Numbered from the stretch's first letter, positions 1-15,475 are shown. The stretch is 64,000 nucleotides of DNA from Sarcophilus harrisii (GCF_902635505.1 NC_045429.1:132056804-132120803), one strand, 5' to 3'. Notes: generated by a model from the letters alone, not told the origin. A program made the numbers and translations.

Positions 1-270
1 CCAATTTGTTGTGAGGAAACCTTTGTAAATTGGGACAAATATGTATATATGTATACATAGGTGTGTGTGTGTAATTAATACAGGTCTCCTGCTTCATTTT
101 CTCACAAATAAATATCCCAATAGTTGATGATGGGACATATAAGGTAAATAATAGAGAATGCTTAAGAACCAAAAGAAGACTATTAACATAATTGAATGGG
201 AGCTCCAAAAGAAAGGGTGAGGGAGGAACAAAATCTAGGGCAAGAACAAAGGACTTCACTCCCCGGCACA

Positions 271-361
271 CGTTGTTCAGTCATTTTTCAGTTGTGTCTG
301 ACTCTTCATGACCCCATTGGAGGTTTTCTTGAGAAAAATACTGGAGTGATTTCCCATTTGC
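271..361 (-). mobile_element. Marsupial CORE-SINE fragment, reverse orientation
   Basis: GTTGTTCAGTCATTTTTCAG followed by TGTCTGACTCTTCATGACCC and GAGGTTTTCTTG is the reverse of the 3' half of the tRNA-derived SINE that recurs throughout this window. It breaks off after GGAGTGATTTCCCATTTGCTG. Confidence 0.85.
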
Positions 362-927
362 TGAATAAATGTTGATTGACTTGATTTACTTTCACAGCTA
401 TTCTTGGCTATTAGTAATTCTTCCTTAAAGTGACTTAAAGGATTTATTCCAAGATGTTTAGAGAGTTATGAGTGGAGTTTCGGGATAAATGGCTTTCAAA
501 ACAATAATAAATTCAAAGTCATCAAGAAGTCTGACCACAGACCATATTTAAAATCTATGATACTATAATTTCATCTAAGTTATATTCGGAATACTGCAAA
601 ATTTGAACTGCAGGCCTTCTGGCAAAATTTAAGAGGGACCAAATTTCATGAATTTCAGTTAAGAAGGAAAATATCCTATTGTGAATTTTTAGCCACTTAG
701 TAGAGATTCATTTCTTGTAATTCTCAGTTAATAACTAGGCTGTTGGATTTCTTCAGTTGCCAAATTTTTATAGACTTATGCACATTATTATCATATCTCA
801 AACAGATTCTTATCAAATAATTGTTCAGTAACATTGAAATTACATATAATTTACAGGAATCATTCAGTGAAACTTCATATTATTTCCATGAAGGAAGCTG
901 TTGTTGTTTGTTGTTGTTATTACTCTT

Positions 928-1160
928 GTTGTTTGTCCTTCGTTCTTGAAGAGGACAATGACATCAGGGAAGTAATGGCATGACATGCAAATGAATTGGA
1001 TTTAAGGGAGAGATGCTGTTCCAGGTCATCTGCCTTACTTTCTGCTCTGAGCCATCTGGGTCAGTGGCAAGATACAGATCAGGGAGACCTTGGCCATTTT
1101 AAACTAAGATGTTTAACAGGTCTCAGTTTGACTGAGGTGATATCCAACCAATGATTAAGA
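928..1160 (+). mobile_element. SINE of the TTGTCCTTCGTTC family, forward
   Basis: The head GTTGTTTGTCCTTCGTTC leads into GAAGAGGACAATGACATCAG and GCATGACATGCAAATGAATT. The copy at 47805-48032 is the same family in the same orientation, and 43945-44155 is a reverse copy. It lies about 0.5 kb past FNDC1 exon 2. Confidence 0.8.
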
Positions 1161-1632
1161 TTATTTAAGAAATGAGGCAGAGAACAGAGAATATAGAGGG
1201 ATAAGCTGAATTTTCATTTTATAAATATTACTTACATATCCTATATGCTTCATTATGCTATCTTTACTATACCTGAACATAAGAATTCACAGTTTCTATA
1301 ATATAAAATTTATAATGTTTCAATCCAGTCTGAAATAAAGCATTTTAAAGATACACTTACATACACTTAGTTATTAAGTTGACTTTACATGTTAGCTAAT
1401 ATGCATATGTGAAAAAGCTGAAACATAGTAAGACTAAATGACTTTTACAAGAGGATCTAGTAAGAGGGCCATAAGAATTTGAAGTGACAGTCAAGTCATC
1501 CAAACTGAAGAAGTCTCCTCCTCTCTGAGTGTGAGCCACCATGTATTATATCAACAATCATTATACAAACATCATGTTTGAATCATTCAGACCACCCAAA
1601 GTGGACTTGGGGAAAGCAAGACCATTGTGTCA

Positions 1633-5165
<3,533 letters not shown>

Positions 5166-5169
5166 AGAT

Positions 5170-5685
5170 GGCTAATACAACATACTAAAAAGCAGAAGCT
5201 TCACCTTACCAACAAAGGTCCACATATAGTCAAAGTTATGATTTGTCCAAAATCAATATATGGCTGTGAGAGTTATACTATAAGGAAAGCAGGGCACCAA
5301 ATAATTAATACTTTTGAATTATGGTACAGGAGAAGACTTTTGAAACCCTTTGAATAGGAAAGAGATCAAATCAATCAATTCTTAAAAGAATTAAGACTAT
5401 TCACCAGAAGGTCAAATACTAAAGCTGAGGGTTAAATTCTTGGGCCACATGATGGGAAGACAAGATTCACTGTAAAACACCCTGCTGTTCAGAAAGATTG
5501 AAGGCAAAAGGAAAAGAGGATGGCAGAAGTTGAAATTGCTAGAAAGTATCATGGAAGCAACATGATACTTGGACATGAGTTGGAGAGATTTGAGAGATAG
5601 TGGGAAATAGAAAGGCCTGACATGGTATAGTCCATGAGGTCACAAAGAATCAGAGACAAGTGAATAACTGAACAATAAAAACAAC
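5170..5685 (+). mobile_element. RTE/BovB-type LINE 3' end, degraded
   Basis: Translated fragments follow the end of the RTE/BovB reverse-transcriptase ORF: LKVKFLGHMM-like, RKIEGKRKRGWQK, and near the end a GHKESE-like segment equal to the BovB VAKSRT end. The nucleotide order (TACTAAAAAGCAGAAGCTTC, then GGTCCACATATAGTC, then GGTCACAAAGAATCAGAGAC) is that of BovB. Several in-frame stops and small indels are present, so it is a dead, old fragment of the last roughly 170 codons. BovB/RTE elements are known in marsupials. Confidence 0.8.
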
Positions 5686-5689
5686 AATA

Positions 5690-6800
5690 TCTCCTTTAGA
5701 ATTAATTCTTGTTGAGAAGAAGCATGATTTACTGGACAGAGTTCTGAACCTGAATATATTTATTTCCTCTGACACTAGCTTCGCATGAATAGACAAGTCA
5801 TTTAAACTCTATGAACTTTATACAACTCTCCAAAACTTATCTTCTAAACCATAGACAGAAATCCACCTCTTAGCACAGGGATTATGCTGAAGATACAAAT
5901 AAAAAGCAATTACCCTATTCACCTTAGGAAATTGCCACTTAAAATCACAATTTTTTTGGTTGTTCTGCTTATCTTAGGCAAATGCTACTGAGAGCACTTT
6001 TTAACACCCTGGCTCTCCAAAGGAAAAAGAACTACAAAAGAGGGGATCTTAAAATGCAACTGGAATCATTTAACTTAATATAGAAAGGGTGGGAGGTAGC
6101 TGAAGAAGACTAGAGTATATGACAGGTTATTGTCTGGCGTTTGGTTTCCAGATGTTCTTTTTCTCCAGAGGAAGCAAAATGAGGAAATGGATTTAAGCTG
6201 CAGCATAAGGGATTTAGGTTAAATAAAAAGAAGTATTTCCTCCCTGGATCTTTCCCCATCCCCACCCATTCAAGAGAGACATATGTTCAGTTTCTCCAGA
6301 CAGGGCTGGGCAATTGGAAATAGTCTGCTGGGACTCAAGCTACTTCACTTTATCACCAGTATTGTTCCTTGTGGTTTGCCACAATGATATCCAGACCTTG
6401 TACAGTGTGCCCTGATAAAGTTTTGCCAGCGTGACCCTTTGATGATTTTGCTGATACATTTGAAAAAGACAAAGCACTATCCAAGCAATGTTAAATGGGA
6501 AAATCACCCTGCTAGGTGTTGCTAGGTTCAATTCAAATCATTATTTGCCTAGTGTGGCCAATATTTTATCACAAAAACCAGTTGCTAATTACTGATATGT
6601 AATCCAGAGAGGTTAAAGAAGAGCATCATTTTATAATCTTTTTTTGAGAAAAAAAAGAGGAAATTTTAATTTGAGGTCCAGTTAGAGGTTGCCCAGTCTG
6701 CTATCTCTAATTTCACTTTTCTTTTTTCCCAACCTTGACCCATTAGTTAAATAGTTCAAATCTATACTAGCCTCTACTCTTAAATGCCTTGTCCCCTTTG
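5690..6800. other. Intron stretch with no recognised element
   Basis: Mixed-composition sequence. I see no coding exon, transposon or tandem repeat. Confidence 0.45.
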
Positions 6801-6802
6801 CA

Positions 6803-6935
6803 CTATTGATATTCATAGCAATCAATAAATATTTATTAAGCACCCACAATATGCCAGGCATTATGCTAAGCATTAAAGATACAAAAAGAGGCAAAAGACA
6901 GTCCCTGATTTCAAGGAACCCACAATCTATCTTGT
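6803..6935 (+). mobile_element. Old interspersed repeat fragment
   Basis: CAATAAATATTTATTAAGCA, CCACAATATGCCAGGCATTA and GATACAAAAAGAGGCAAAAG followed by ACAGTCCCTGATTTCAAGGA is a very common mammalian repeat opening. The same opening occurs at 7570 and near 43200 and 43340. I cannot name the family with certainty. Confidence 0.6.
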
Positions 6936-7560
6936 CTGTTTCCTAACATCCATTCCTATTCTTGCCTGATTCATTACCCCTATGCTACCAAAGGGAGTTA
7001 CAAGAAACCAGACAACTATGCTCATTGGCTGTGCTACATATTTTTGTTAACTAACCTCAACTCATTCTTCATTGTAGCAATGGATGTAAATATGTAGTAC
7101 TATTGCACTGCAGTAGTATTTTGTTTACTTCCTGTAAAGTGAACCAGTTCAACTTATACACTATTCTCTACTTTCAAATGCCTTCACTTACTCACTTGTC
7201 TTGTCATTAATTTTGCTTTGTCAAATCCCAAACCTCCATTACTCCAAAGTATCATCCTCTTCCTCCTTCAATATTACTCTGTTGTTGCTGAGCAGAATTG
7301 AGGGACATTGAGGAATTGTAATGACGAAATCTACTTCAAATTTATATTATCTAATCTAAAATTACCTCCTAGTATAGCAAGGCAATATTTCTATTCCTCC
7401 ATAATTGATTCTTCACCCCAGAAGCTATTAATAACAGCTGTTTCTGAGAAAAAAATTATCTAAGTCTCCCACACCACTTCTTTCCCTAAACTCATGGCTT
7501 AGGACCTCATCTCAGACTTGCTAAGAAAAAAAAATTTGTCAAGAGCTCCCTCTTTTAGTC

Positions 7561-8060
7561 AATCAGTCAATAAACATTTATAAGCACCTACTATATATCC
7601 GGCATTGGGCTAAGTGCTAGAGATCCAAAGAAAGGCAAAAGGCAAATACTTGCCCATAGTTTAAGGGGGGAATCAACATATAATTAACTATGTACAAAAA
7701 TAATCAGCAAAGGGAAAGAGAGGTCAGGAAAGGCTACCTGTAGAAGGTGGGATATTAGCTGGGTCTTAAAGGATGCTAAGGAGACCAGGAGACAGAGATA
7801 AAGAAGGAGAAAATTCCAGGCATAAGAGACAGTCAGAGAAAATGCCACATCAGAAGATAGAGTGTGTCAAGGGGATTAGTAGCACTGAACCACAGAGCAT
7901 GACATGGTGTGAGAAGACTAGAAATGTGTACATTTGGGGAGGGAGTCAGGGTCAGGCTCATTATGAAGGGTTTGGAATGTCCACCTGAGGATTTTATATT
8001 TGATTCTGGAGGAATTTTAATAGGTGAGGAGAGAATGCATTATTGGAATGGGAGAGAGCT
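7561..8060 (+). mobile_element. Old interspersed repeat, longer copy
   Basis: Same family as 6803-6935 but extending about 500 bp: opening CAATAAACATTTATAAGCAC, then a GGTAGGATATTAGCTGGGTC-like block, an ATTCCAGGCATAAGAGACAG block and a GGATTTTATATTTGATTCTG block. The order agrees with 42400-43700, which carries the same blocks. It is substituted throughout, consistent with an ancient element. Confidence 0.6.
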
Positions 8061-8698
8061 AGTAAAAAAAAGTCACAGAAAGAGATATTTCAGAATAATC
8101 CAACCTGTGTGCTTCATCTTCCTCATGTCGAATAAACTAGAATCTGAGGTCCCAATCAACTTTTTATGATCCAATCAATATTTCTAAGCTCTATCACCTA
8201 CTATTTACTCAAATATCCATTACCTAATTCAGGCTCCTATCAACTCTTTTCTGCACTATTGCAATATCTTACTAAAAGCAGTTCCTATCTCAAGTCTTTC
8301 CATACAGCCAATAAGGTGAGTTTTCTTAGAATGCCTGTCTGACTGTGTCACTCCCCTATGCAATAAATTCAGATGGATCCCTATTGCTTCTAGAATCAAA
8401 ACAGTTTGACTTTTAAAATCTTTCACAATTTTACCTCAACTTACCTTTATAAACATTATATATTATTCCTCTCCTTCCTATGCCCTATTCTTCAGCTAGA
8501 CCAGACTCCTTGTTATTACCCACATGGAATACTCCAATTCCTTCTTCATGCTTTTTTACTGGCATGCACTCCCCCATACTCATGCACTCCCTTGTCACCT
8601 CTTAGAATCTCTTATTTCTATAAAAACTTAGATCAAACACCATCTTCAGTGTGAGGACTTTTCTGGCTTCACCAGCCGTTAACAATGTCCCTACAAAA

Positions 8699-8700
<2 letters not shown>

Positions 8701-8739
<39 letters not shown>
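8701..8739 (+). repeat. (GT)n microsatellite
   Basis: About 19 uninterrupted TG units, inside the split L2. Confidence 0.98.
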
Positions 8740-8745
<6 letters not shown>

Positions 8746-8749
8746 TTAT

Positions 8750-9045
8750 ATTTGGTCATTTCAGTCATACTCATTTACTTTTGATCCCATTTGAGGTTTT
8801 CTTGGCAAAGATCCTGGAGTAGTTTGCCATTTCCTTCTCCAGCTCATTTTACAAATGAGAAAACTGAGGTATACAGAGCTAAGTGAATTATCCAGGGTTA
8901 CGTAATTAGGAAGTTTGTGAGGTTAGATTTGAACTCTGTCTGTCTCAGTTTTCTTATCTGTGAAATGAGTTGGAGAAGGCATTGGCAAACCAATCCTATC
9001 TCTGCCAAAAAAAAAATGGGATTATGAAGAGTCAGACATTAATAA
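8750..9045. mobile_element. Head-to-head SINE pieces (reverse then forward)
   Basis: 8750-8945 is the marsupial CORE-SINE in reverse (TTTGAGGTTTTCTTGGCAAA, CCATTTCCTTCTCCAGCTCA). 8946-9045 is a forward 3' piece (TGTGAAATGAGTTGGAGAAG, ATTATGAAGAGTCAGACATT). Together they form an inverted pair. Confidence 0.8.
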
Positions 9046-9195
9046 ACACCATATATATATTTTTTTTTTCATGTATATATAAAACGATGATCATAATAAT
9101 GATGGTATTGATGGTGATGATATATACCATAAGTGTACATTATTACACATGTATTCTGCTTCATATTTATGTACACATACTATTTTTCATTGGTA

Positions 9196-9446
9196 CAGCC
9201 AGATGGCAAAGTGGATAGAGTCTGGAGTGAAAAAGACTAATCTTTCTGAATTCAAATCTGGTCTCAGACACTTAATAGCTATGTGACCCTGGGCAAGTCA
9301 TTTAACTCTGTTTGCTGCAGTTTCCTCATCTGTAAAATGACCTGGAGAAGGAAAAGACAAACCCTTCCAGTATCTCTGCCAAGAAAACCCCAATGAGGTC
9401 ATGAAGAGTCAACCATGACTGAAATGACTTAACAACAACAGCAATA
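9196..9446 (+). mobile_element. Marsupial CORE-SINE, near full length, forward
   Basis: AGCCAGATGGCAAAGTGGAT head, TCTGGTCTCAGACACTTAAT and TGTGACCCTGGGCAAGTCAT core, CTGGAGAAGGAAAAGACAAA tail and a final (AACA)-type end. It is inserted in the L2. Confidence 0.85.
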
Positions 9447-9639
9447 ATAACAACTATCTCCCTCCTGCTACATTATAAATCCTTTAAGGGTAGGGACTGC
9501 TATTTTTACCTTTATAATCTATGTACCGAGCACAGAGACTTTCAGGTCATAAGTTTTTAATAAATGTTTATTCATCTGAATCCTCAAACCAAAACAATCA
9601 CTGGCCCTGAGATCTTGAAAAGATCTTGGAGGTTCCTCA

Positions 9640-10250
9640 CCATAAAAATCTCATAATTGAAAGCACCTTAGAGGTGATCTAAGTCGATCTATACCTTAAA
9701 TTACACCTTCTACAACAATAATCCAGGCTGCAAATGTGGCAAACCCATAAAGTTCTTAAATTAAGCCTTTGCATTTTGTGAAAGTCCTAATAAGAAAGTT
9801 TTTCCTCACAATTAGACAAAAATTTGTCACTTGGCAAGTTGTATTTACTGCTCTTAGTTTGACTTTGGGGCCCAAATAAATAAAACTATTCTCTCCTCCA
9901 TATGACAGACCTTCAAATTTTTGAACACCTACTATTTCCTCCCTAATCTTCCTTCCCCCAGAAAAATATCTTACTTTCTTCAACTGATCCTTCTAGAGTA
10001 CTGTCCCCTATTCACCTGCCTATAATTTGCTCTGGTTTGTCAATGCCCAGCTTAAATCTGGCACACAGAACTGTATATAATAATATAGGGAAGTCTACCA
10101 GAGAAATATCTCCTCTTGAATGTTATGATGTGATCTAAGAAGGCATTAATTTTTTTCTGTTTCATGTGACATTTTAAAGTTACATCAAGTTTATAATCCA
10201 TTAAATGCTCAGATCTTTTCATATTATTAAAGAAAAATATTAATATTAAT
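9640..10250 (-). mobile_element. CR1/L3-type LINE fragment, reverse
   Basis: TTTTTCCTCACAATTAGACA, a CTCTCCTCCATATGACAGAC block, TTCTTCAACTGATCCTTCTA and CTCTGGTTTGTCAATGCCCA are the reverse-orientation landmarks of L3/CR1-type 3' ends (followed in the family by a 'not pure, other component' region). Heavily diverged. Confidence 0.6.
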
Positions 10251-10720
10251 AGGCTCAGGTCTGTCAGAAACAACTTTCATTAATTTAATATCCAAATCAT
10301 TTCTTTCTTAGAGAGAAAGCTGTCCAAATTGGCATAGTCTCCAAATTCTTTCTGGTATGACTTTCCCCCCCAAAAAAAATTCAGATAATATTTATAGAAA
10401 TCTTGAACCAGAAAAGGATAACTTACAATTCAGCCTAGGATAACATTCCAAAATTGGGAAACTTATATTGCTGACCTCTCCTTCCTGCACTACTCTCCTA
10501 GGAATCAGTGTGGCTCTTTCCATAGATCTATATTGAAAATATAAATTGAATAGGAAGTGGTTTCAGTGCTTCCAGTTGAATGGAAAAGGGTACTTCCTAT
10601 ACATGGACCCTAGTATATTTTCTTTCATGAGAGGGAAGGATCAGATTACTCTTAGAAGAAGCAATATCTACACTGGAAAAAAGACAAAGTTCTTAGATAA
10701 ACAGAGTTAGATTTTTGGTG

Positions 10721-10950
10721 GGGGCAGCTAAATGGTGCATGAGATAGAGCATTGGGCCTGTGCTCAGTCAAGAAGACTCATTTTCCTTCATTCAAAGTTG
10801 TGTGGCCCTGGGTAAATCACTTTACTCTGTTTGTCTCACTTCTTTATATATAAAATAAGCTGGAAAAGGAAATAGTAAACCACAGATATGTCTTTGCCTA
10901 GAAAACCCCAAGTGAGGCCATGAAGAGTCTAATATGACTGAACCACAGAA
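10721..10950 (+). mobile_element. Marsupial CORE-SINE, forward
   Basis: GGGGCAGCTAAATGGTGCAT head, TGTGTGGCCCTGGGTAAATC core, and the GGCCATGAAGAGTCTAATAT tail. It faces the reverse copy at 10985-11232 across only about 35 bp. Confidence 0.85.
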
Positions 10951-10984
10951 TTAAGTGAACATATTAAGGATTATAACCAAAATA

Positions 10985-11232
10985 TTGTTGCTTTTGTTTA
11001 GTCACTTTAGTCATATCTGACTCTTAGTGACTCCATTTGGGATTTTGGTAGCAAAAATACTAAAGCAGTTTGCCATTTCTTCTTCCAGTTCATTTGATAT
11101 ATGAGGAAACTGAGGCAAACAGGATGAAGTGTGACTTGCCCAGGTGACACAGCAAGGAAGTGCCTGAGGATAATTTGAATTTAGGTCTTTTTGACTCCAA
11201 GCCCAAATGCACTGAAACACTAGCTACTTCCC
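10985..11232 (-). mobile_element. Marsupial CORE-SINE, reverse
   Basis: The reverse tail (TTTAGTCACTTTAGTCATAT, TTTGCCATTTCTTCTTCCAG) runs to the reverse head (AACACTAGCTACTTCCC). It forms an inverted repeat of about 230-bp arms with the preceding SINE, within the FNDC1 intron. Confidence 0.85.
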
Positions 11233-11539
11233 ATTCCCATTCCCATGCAACCTAATAAATAGCCCTTTTTCCTTTTGTCCTGACCCATTTCACCTACCTT
11301 TCCAAGGGATTTTTTCCAGGAATCTGGAAAGAGTTTTAGAGAAAAATGTTATTCTTAATATTTCTAGAGAAACTAAAAATATTTTAATATACTTATACGG
11401 TACAAACTATTGTCAATTCAAGCCTCCCTCCCCCAACCTGTAATAATATAATTAAAAAAACAAACAAACTCTAGCTATTCACATGTATCCCTAAAAATAT
11501 TCATCTTATTAGATTAGGACCATTGTTCTACCCAATCAG

Positions 11540-11940
11540 AATTAACATTCTGACTGTGATCCAGCATATTTAACCCCAGTTTCACATCTTCTGCAGATTT
11601 GATAAATGCACCATTATCTATGGCTTCATCCAAATCACTGATAAAAGCACCATTATCTATGCCTTCATCCAAGCCATTGACAAAAACAACATTATCTGTG
11701 GCTTCATCCAAACCATTGATAAAAGCAATATCATCAATAGCTTCACCCAAGCCATTGATAAAGATTTTGACCAGCCAAAGATATCTTCAATGAATTTCAT
11801 TTTATTAGATTCTTCCCAGTGTTCTAGCTTGTCAAGATATTTTCAGGTCTTGACTCTCCCAGTTTAGTATCAACTGTGCATTTGATAGGCATGCCATCCA
11901 TAGCTATAACCAAGTCATAGATTGGGGGTGGGGGGAAAAG
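11540..11940 (-). mobile_element. CR1/L3-type LINE fragment with internal minisatellite
   Basis: CTTCTGCAGATTTGATAAAT, CTTCATCCAA...CATTGATAAA and, later, GGCATGCCATCCATAGCTAT match the reverse-orientation CR1/L3 segment in which a 'small deficit of cells' stretch is normally single-copy. Here one 39-bp piece has been amplified (11601-11760). Confidence 0.6.
11601..11760 (+). repeat. 39-bp minisatellite, about four units
   Basis: Four diverged 39-bp units of the form ATAAAAGCACCATTATCTAT plus GCTTCATCCAA plus a CATTG ending. Period 39 keeps both strands open with a 13-residue repeat, so the open frames here are not a gene. Confidence 0.9.
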
Positions 11941-12078
11941 CATTATTCCTGGTCCTCAATGAAGACCTTCTTTCAGGTTAAAAAAAAATGATTAACAACT
12001 ATCCTTGGGTCAATCCATTCAACCAATTTTAAATACACTGAATTATGTTATCACCTGGTCTCCATCTCTCTATCTTCT

Positions 12079-12079
<1 letters not shown>

Positions 12080-12109
<30 letters not shown>
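12080..12109 (+). repeat. (CA)n microsatellite
   Basis: About 15 AC units followed by an interrupted CCACACACGCAC end. Confidence 0.97.
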
Positions 12110-12110
<1 letters not shown>

Positions 12111-12159
12111 CCACACACGCACAAAAAGTGTATTTTCTTTTCTGAAGTTTTGTTAAGAA

Positions 12160-12690
12160 GGGCAGCTAGATGGCATAGTGGGAGTCAGGAGGACCTAAGT
12201 TCAAATTTGACTTCAGACATTTGACATGTACCTAGTAGCTGTGAGACCCTTAGCAAGTCACTTAGTCCCGACTGCCTCACAATAAATAAATCTTTGATAA
12301 AAATGTAGATAAATTATATACACAGTATTCCCCTTACCTCATGATCCTTCATCTTTCATATGAGGAAACTGAGACTCATAAAACTGAAATGACTTGCTTA
12401 GGAACAAAGAATGAGTAGCAGAGTGTAAGATGAGAACACAGGTCTTCTGACTGATAATCTAATACTCTTCCTGCTATGCCATAGTACCTATTTCTTATTA
12501 ATAAATTTTGTCAACAATAATAATGTGATTTTTATATAAGACTTGAAATTTGCAAAGTAATTTCTTACTGCAAAGCAACTCTATGAAGTTGATAATGAAA
12601 GTATTATTATCTCTGTTTTATAAAGCAGGAGGAAATTGAGGCTCAGATAAGTTATTATTTAGATAAGAATAAACAAATGTCAACATCAGA
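12160..12690. mobile_element. SINE cluster: forward CORE-SINE then reverse MIR-type copies
   Basis: 12160-12284 is a forward CORE-SINE 5' part (GGCAGCTAGATGGCATAGTG, TCAGGAGGACCTAAGTTCAA). 12350-12490 (ATGAGGAAACTGAGACTCAT) and 12500-12690 (TTATCTCTGTTTTATAAAGC) are reverse MIR-type copies. Confidence 0.7.
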
Positions 12691-12699
12691 ACTTGACAA

Positions 12700-14540
12700 A
12701 CACTTGAATATAAGTGTGATGCCCATTTCAGTGACCACATTGCCTTTCAATGCCAACTTCAAATGAAAAAATATTATTTCTAAAAGCAAATTTTAAAATT
12801 TTATTATTATCCATTTTAATTGTATACATTTGTGAAAAGCAAATCATTTTCTTGTGCTTCTAACCATTTCCTCAGTTCTAATAGTCCAACAGATTCATAT
12901 AAAAAATAACAAAGAGAATGTTTTTAAGGAAGTAATAAAAATGAATGTTTTATTATGCTGAAAAAAGTATTTTTAAATACATTCTTCTGGGAGTTATCAG
13001 AAACTATTGAAAATGTATAAAACTTGAACCCCTGGTAATTTTCATGATGTTACTCAGATCAAAAACAAAAACAAAAAATAGCCAGACTATTTCTTAGTCA
13101 AAGTAAAATAGTTTGGATTCAAGGACAGTAAAACCTAGAAGGGATCTTAAAGTACATAGACTCCATCTCCATTTTACAAATGAAGAAACTGAGTCCCAGA
13201 GACAGTAGAGATTTTCCCAATGTCACACAGCTTAATGAGTTGCAGAACTGTCACTCTAGCCTAGATCTTCTGATTCCCAGAATACCTTTTTTATTTCCAT
13301 CTCTAAAGAGAGAAATGCAGTTCAAAGGCTAACACTATCCAACATTACCTCTCTAAATTAGATTCACCAGATTATGCCTTAGTCCTGCACTTTAATCTTT
13401 CCTTCCAGGCACTTAGTGTGATTCCTAGCTTTTATACTCAAATCTGAAATGTAATGCTGGGTCTTCCAAAGAATTCAAATTTAATTCTCTGGGCACTCTA
13501 ATTCACTAGATTTTTAAAAGTTTGCCAACATGGACACACCTATCTACACAAGGCAAGGAGGGCAGACACCAGAATAAAGCTTTATTTATTTTTTAATCAT
13601 GCTTTACAGCTTCTCCTATGTATCTGATGATCTGCAAACCCTCTTCTATATATCTGACATTTTAACTGCAATAATTGTAACCCATTAATTCAACTGCAAT
13701 ATACTATTAACAATTGTTAATCTCTCGATTATGAAAATAACTAAAGGAATGTAGGATATTTTTTCCATAAAATTTTCTTTTAAAAAATCCATGTTTAACT
13801 AGTTCCCTTATATGTATGAGGGATTATTTTTTAATGCAACAAAGAAAGGTCTCTGTGTTTATGTAAGGACTTTCTATTTCATCTCCACTCAAAGTGCAAG
13901 CTTAACTTTCCACTAAAATCAGCCAAAAACTTCCCAGACTGTGAAATGGAGAAAACATAGATTCCAGCATAATCATACTTTTTCAACAAAGAAAATCAAT
14001 AGGCCAGTCAGAAAAGATTCCTATAAACTACAAGTTGATTATTACTGGGATAAAAAAACAAATCTGTAAATGTAATCTAAAAAGAATGCCAAAGACCCAA
14101 AAAGAAAGAGAATAATTCAGTGAATAGTTGTCTATACGATACCACACCTTCAGAAATTTGAGATGTTTGGCACAACAAGGCCAAAATACAGAATGATTGA
14201 CTGATATTTTTCACAAAGTTCATCTGGTTAAATATCTTGTCATTTTGTAGATAAAGTCTTTATTTTTACTCAGTTATCACCAAAATCCCTGGTCATGCAA
14301 TTATACAAGATATTCATGAAAGCAAAAATGTGGGGCTGCAAACACATGCTACCGGTCAAAATACTGAAAACAAACAAAAGTATAAGGTAATTTTTCATCC
14401 AGAAATTTGATTTTCTCTAAACATTTGTTTATTCAACAAATATTTAATGAGCATTACTGAATTTTTGAATGTAGCTATTCCTTCCCTCCTCACTCCAACC
14501 AACACTGATATACTATAAATTTCCAAAGGCCTGAAAACAA
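12700..14540. other. AT-rich intron stretch, one MIR-type copy
   Basis: The only clear element is a reverse MIR-type SINE at about 13130-13290 (TTTTACAAATGAAGAAACTG, CACACAGCTTAATGAGTTGC). The rest holds nothing I recognise. Confidence 0.5.
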
Positions 14541-14547
14541 GTCTTTT

Positions 14548-14995
14548 ATATGATCAGAGGTTCTCAGATTTTTGGTCTCAGGATTGCCTTACACCCTAAA
14601 ATTTCTGAGGACTCCAAAGAGCTTTTATTTATGTAGATTATATTTTTAGTTATTTACTGTACCAGAAACAAAAATATCTTACTTTATTTTTGGTGTTCAG
14701 ATGTTTTTCAATCATGTCAACTCTTCATGACCCCACGTAGGGTTTTCTTGACAAAGATATTGAGTGGTTTGCCATTTTCTTCTCTGGCTCATTTATTTTA
14801 CAGTTGAGGAAACAAAGAGGATAACAAATTTAGTAAAAGTCTGAGACCAGATTTGAACTCAGGAAGATGAGTTATCCTGACTCCAGGTTTGGCACTCTGT
14901 GTAGTATATTGCTATGTAGCTTCCCCTTTTAACCTAACAGATCTCCCAATGGCAAGAACCCTATGGGTTCTTTAAGACCACACTTTGAGAAGTAC
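14548..14995 (+). mobile_element. hAT-Charlie-type DNA element interrupted by a SINE
   Basis: The outer parts read AGAGGTTCTCAGATTTTTGG, TCTGAGGACTCCAAAGAGCT and, at the far end, GACCACACTTTGAGAAGTAC. The ends are inverted relative to each other (GGTTCTCA / TGAGAAGT) as in non-autonomous hAT-Charlie elements. A reverse CORE-SINE (about 14690-14927) sits inside, so the hAT copy is older than the SINE. Confidence 0.7.
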
Positions 14996-15171
14996 TAGTC
15001 TGGGCATCTCCTAAAGCAAACAAACACAACTGCTTTGCATATTACTGGTATTTAATAAAATAGCTGATGAATGAAAGAATGTTGAATCTAAAACTTACAG
15101 GCTGAGCCCTCTTCAGAAAACTCATTGCAGACACAGATCATATCCACAAGAGACTTTTCCTTCCTTTATTT

Positions 15172-15374
15172 GCCTAGAGACAGCTATGTAACATAGTAGA
15201 CAGATCCAGACTTGAAGTCAGGAAGACCTAAATTCAAAATTCTCCTTGAGCATTTAATAGCCAAGTAACACTAAAGAAATCATTAAGCTCACTCAGCCTC
15301 AGTTTCCTCATCTATAAAATGAGGATAATACTGACATTTTTCTCACAGGAGTATTTTGAGAATTAAATGAGATA

Positions 15375-15419
<45 letters not shown>

Positions 15420-15475
15420 GTGCTTTGAAAACTTTAAAACACTGTATAAATGTTAGTTATTGTTATTATTTAGTA
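15172..15475 (+). mobile_element. MIR-type SINE with (TA)21
   Basis: AGTCAGGAAGACCTAAATTC, AGCCTCAGTTTCCTCATCTA and AGGATAATACTGACATTTTT then, after a pure (TA)21 at 15376-15417, TGTATAAATGTTAGTTATTG. The dinucleotide run grew inside the SINE. Confidence 0.8.

Larger units (their letters stand above)
8170..9590 (+). mobile_element. L2 LINE 3' region, split by SINEs and a GT repeat
   Basis: The left part (8170-8690) matches the L2 ORF2 end: CTGACTGTGTCACTCCCCTA, ATGGATCCCTATTGCTTCTA, CACCATCTTCAGTGTGAGGA. The right part (9450-9590) is the L2 3' tail: CTTTAAGGGTAGGGACTGCT, TTAATAAATGTTTATT. Between them are a (GT)n tract (8701-8739) and three SINE pieces, so the L2 is the oldest layer. Confidence 0.8.

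Noticed and set aside
11514-11793. Repetitive open frames on both strands
   Set aside because: Explained by the 39-bp minisatellite in a CR1/L3-type fragment.
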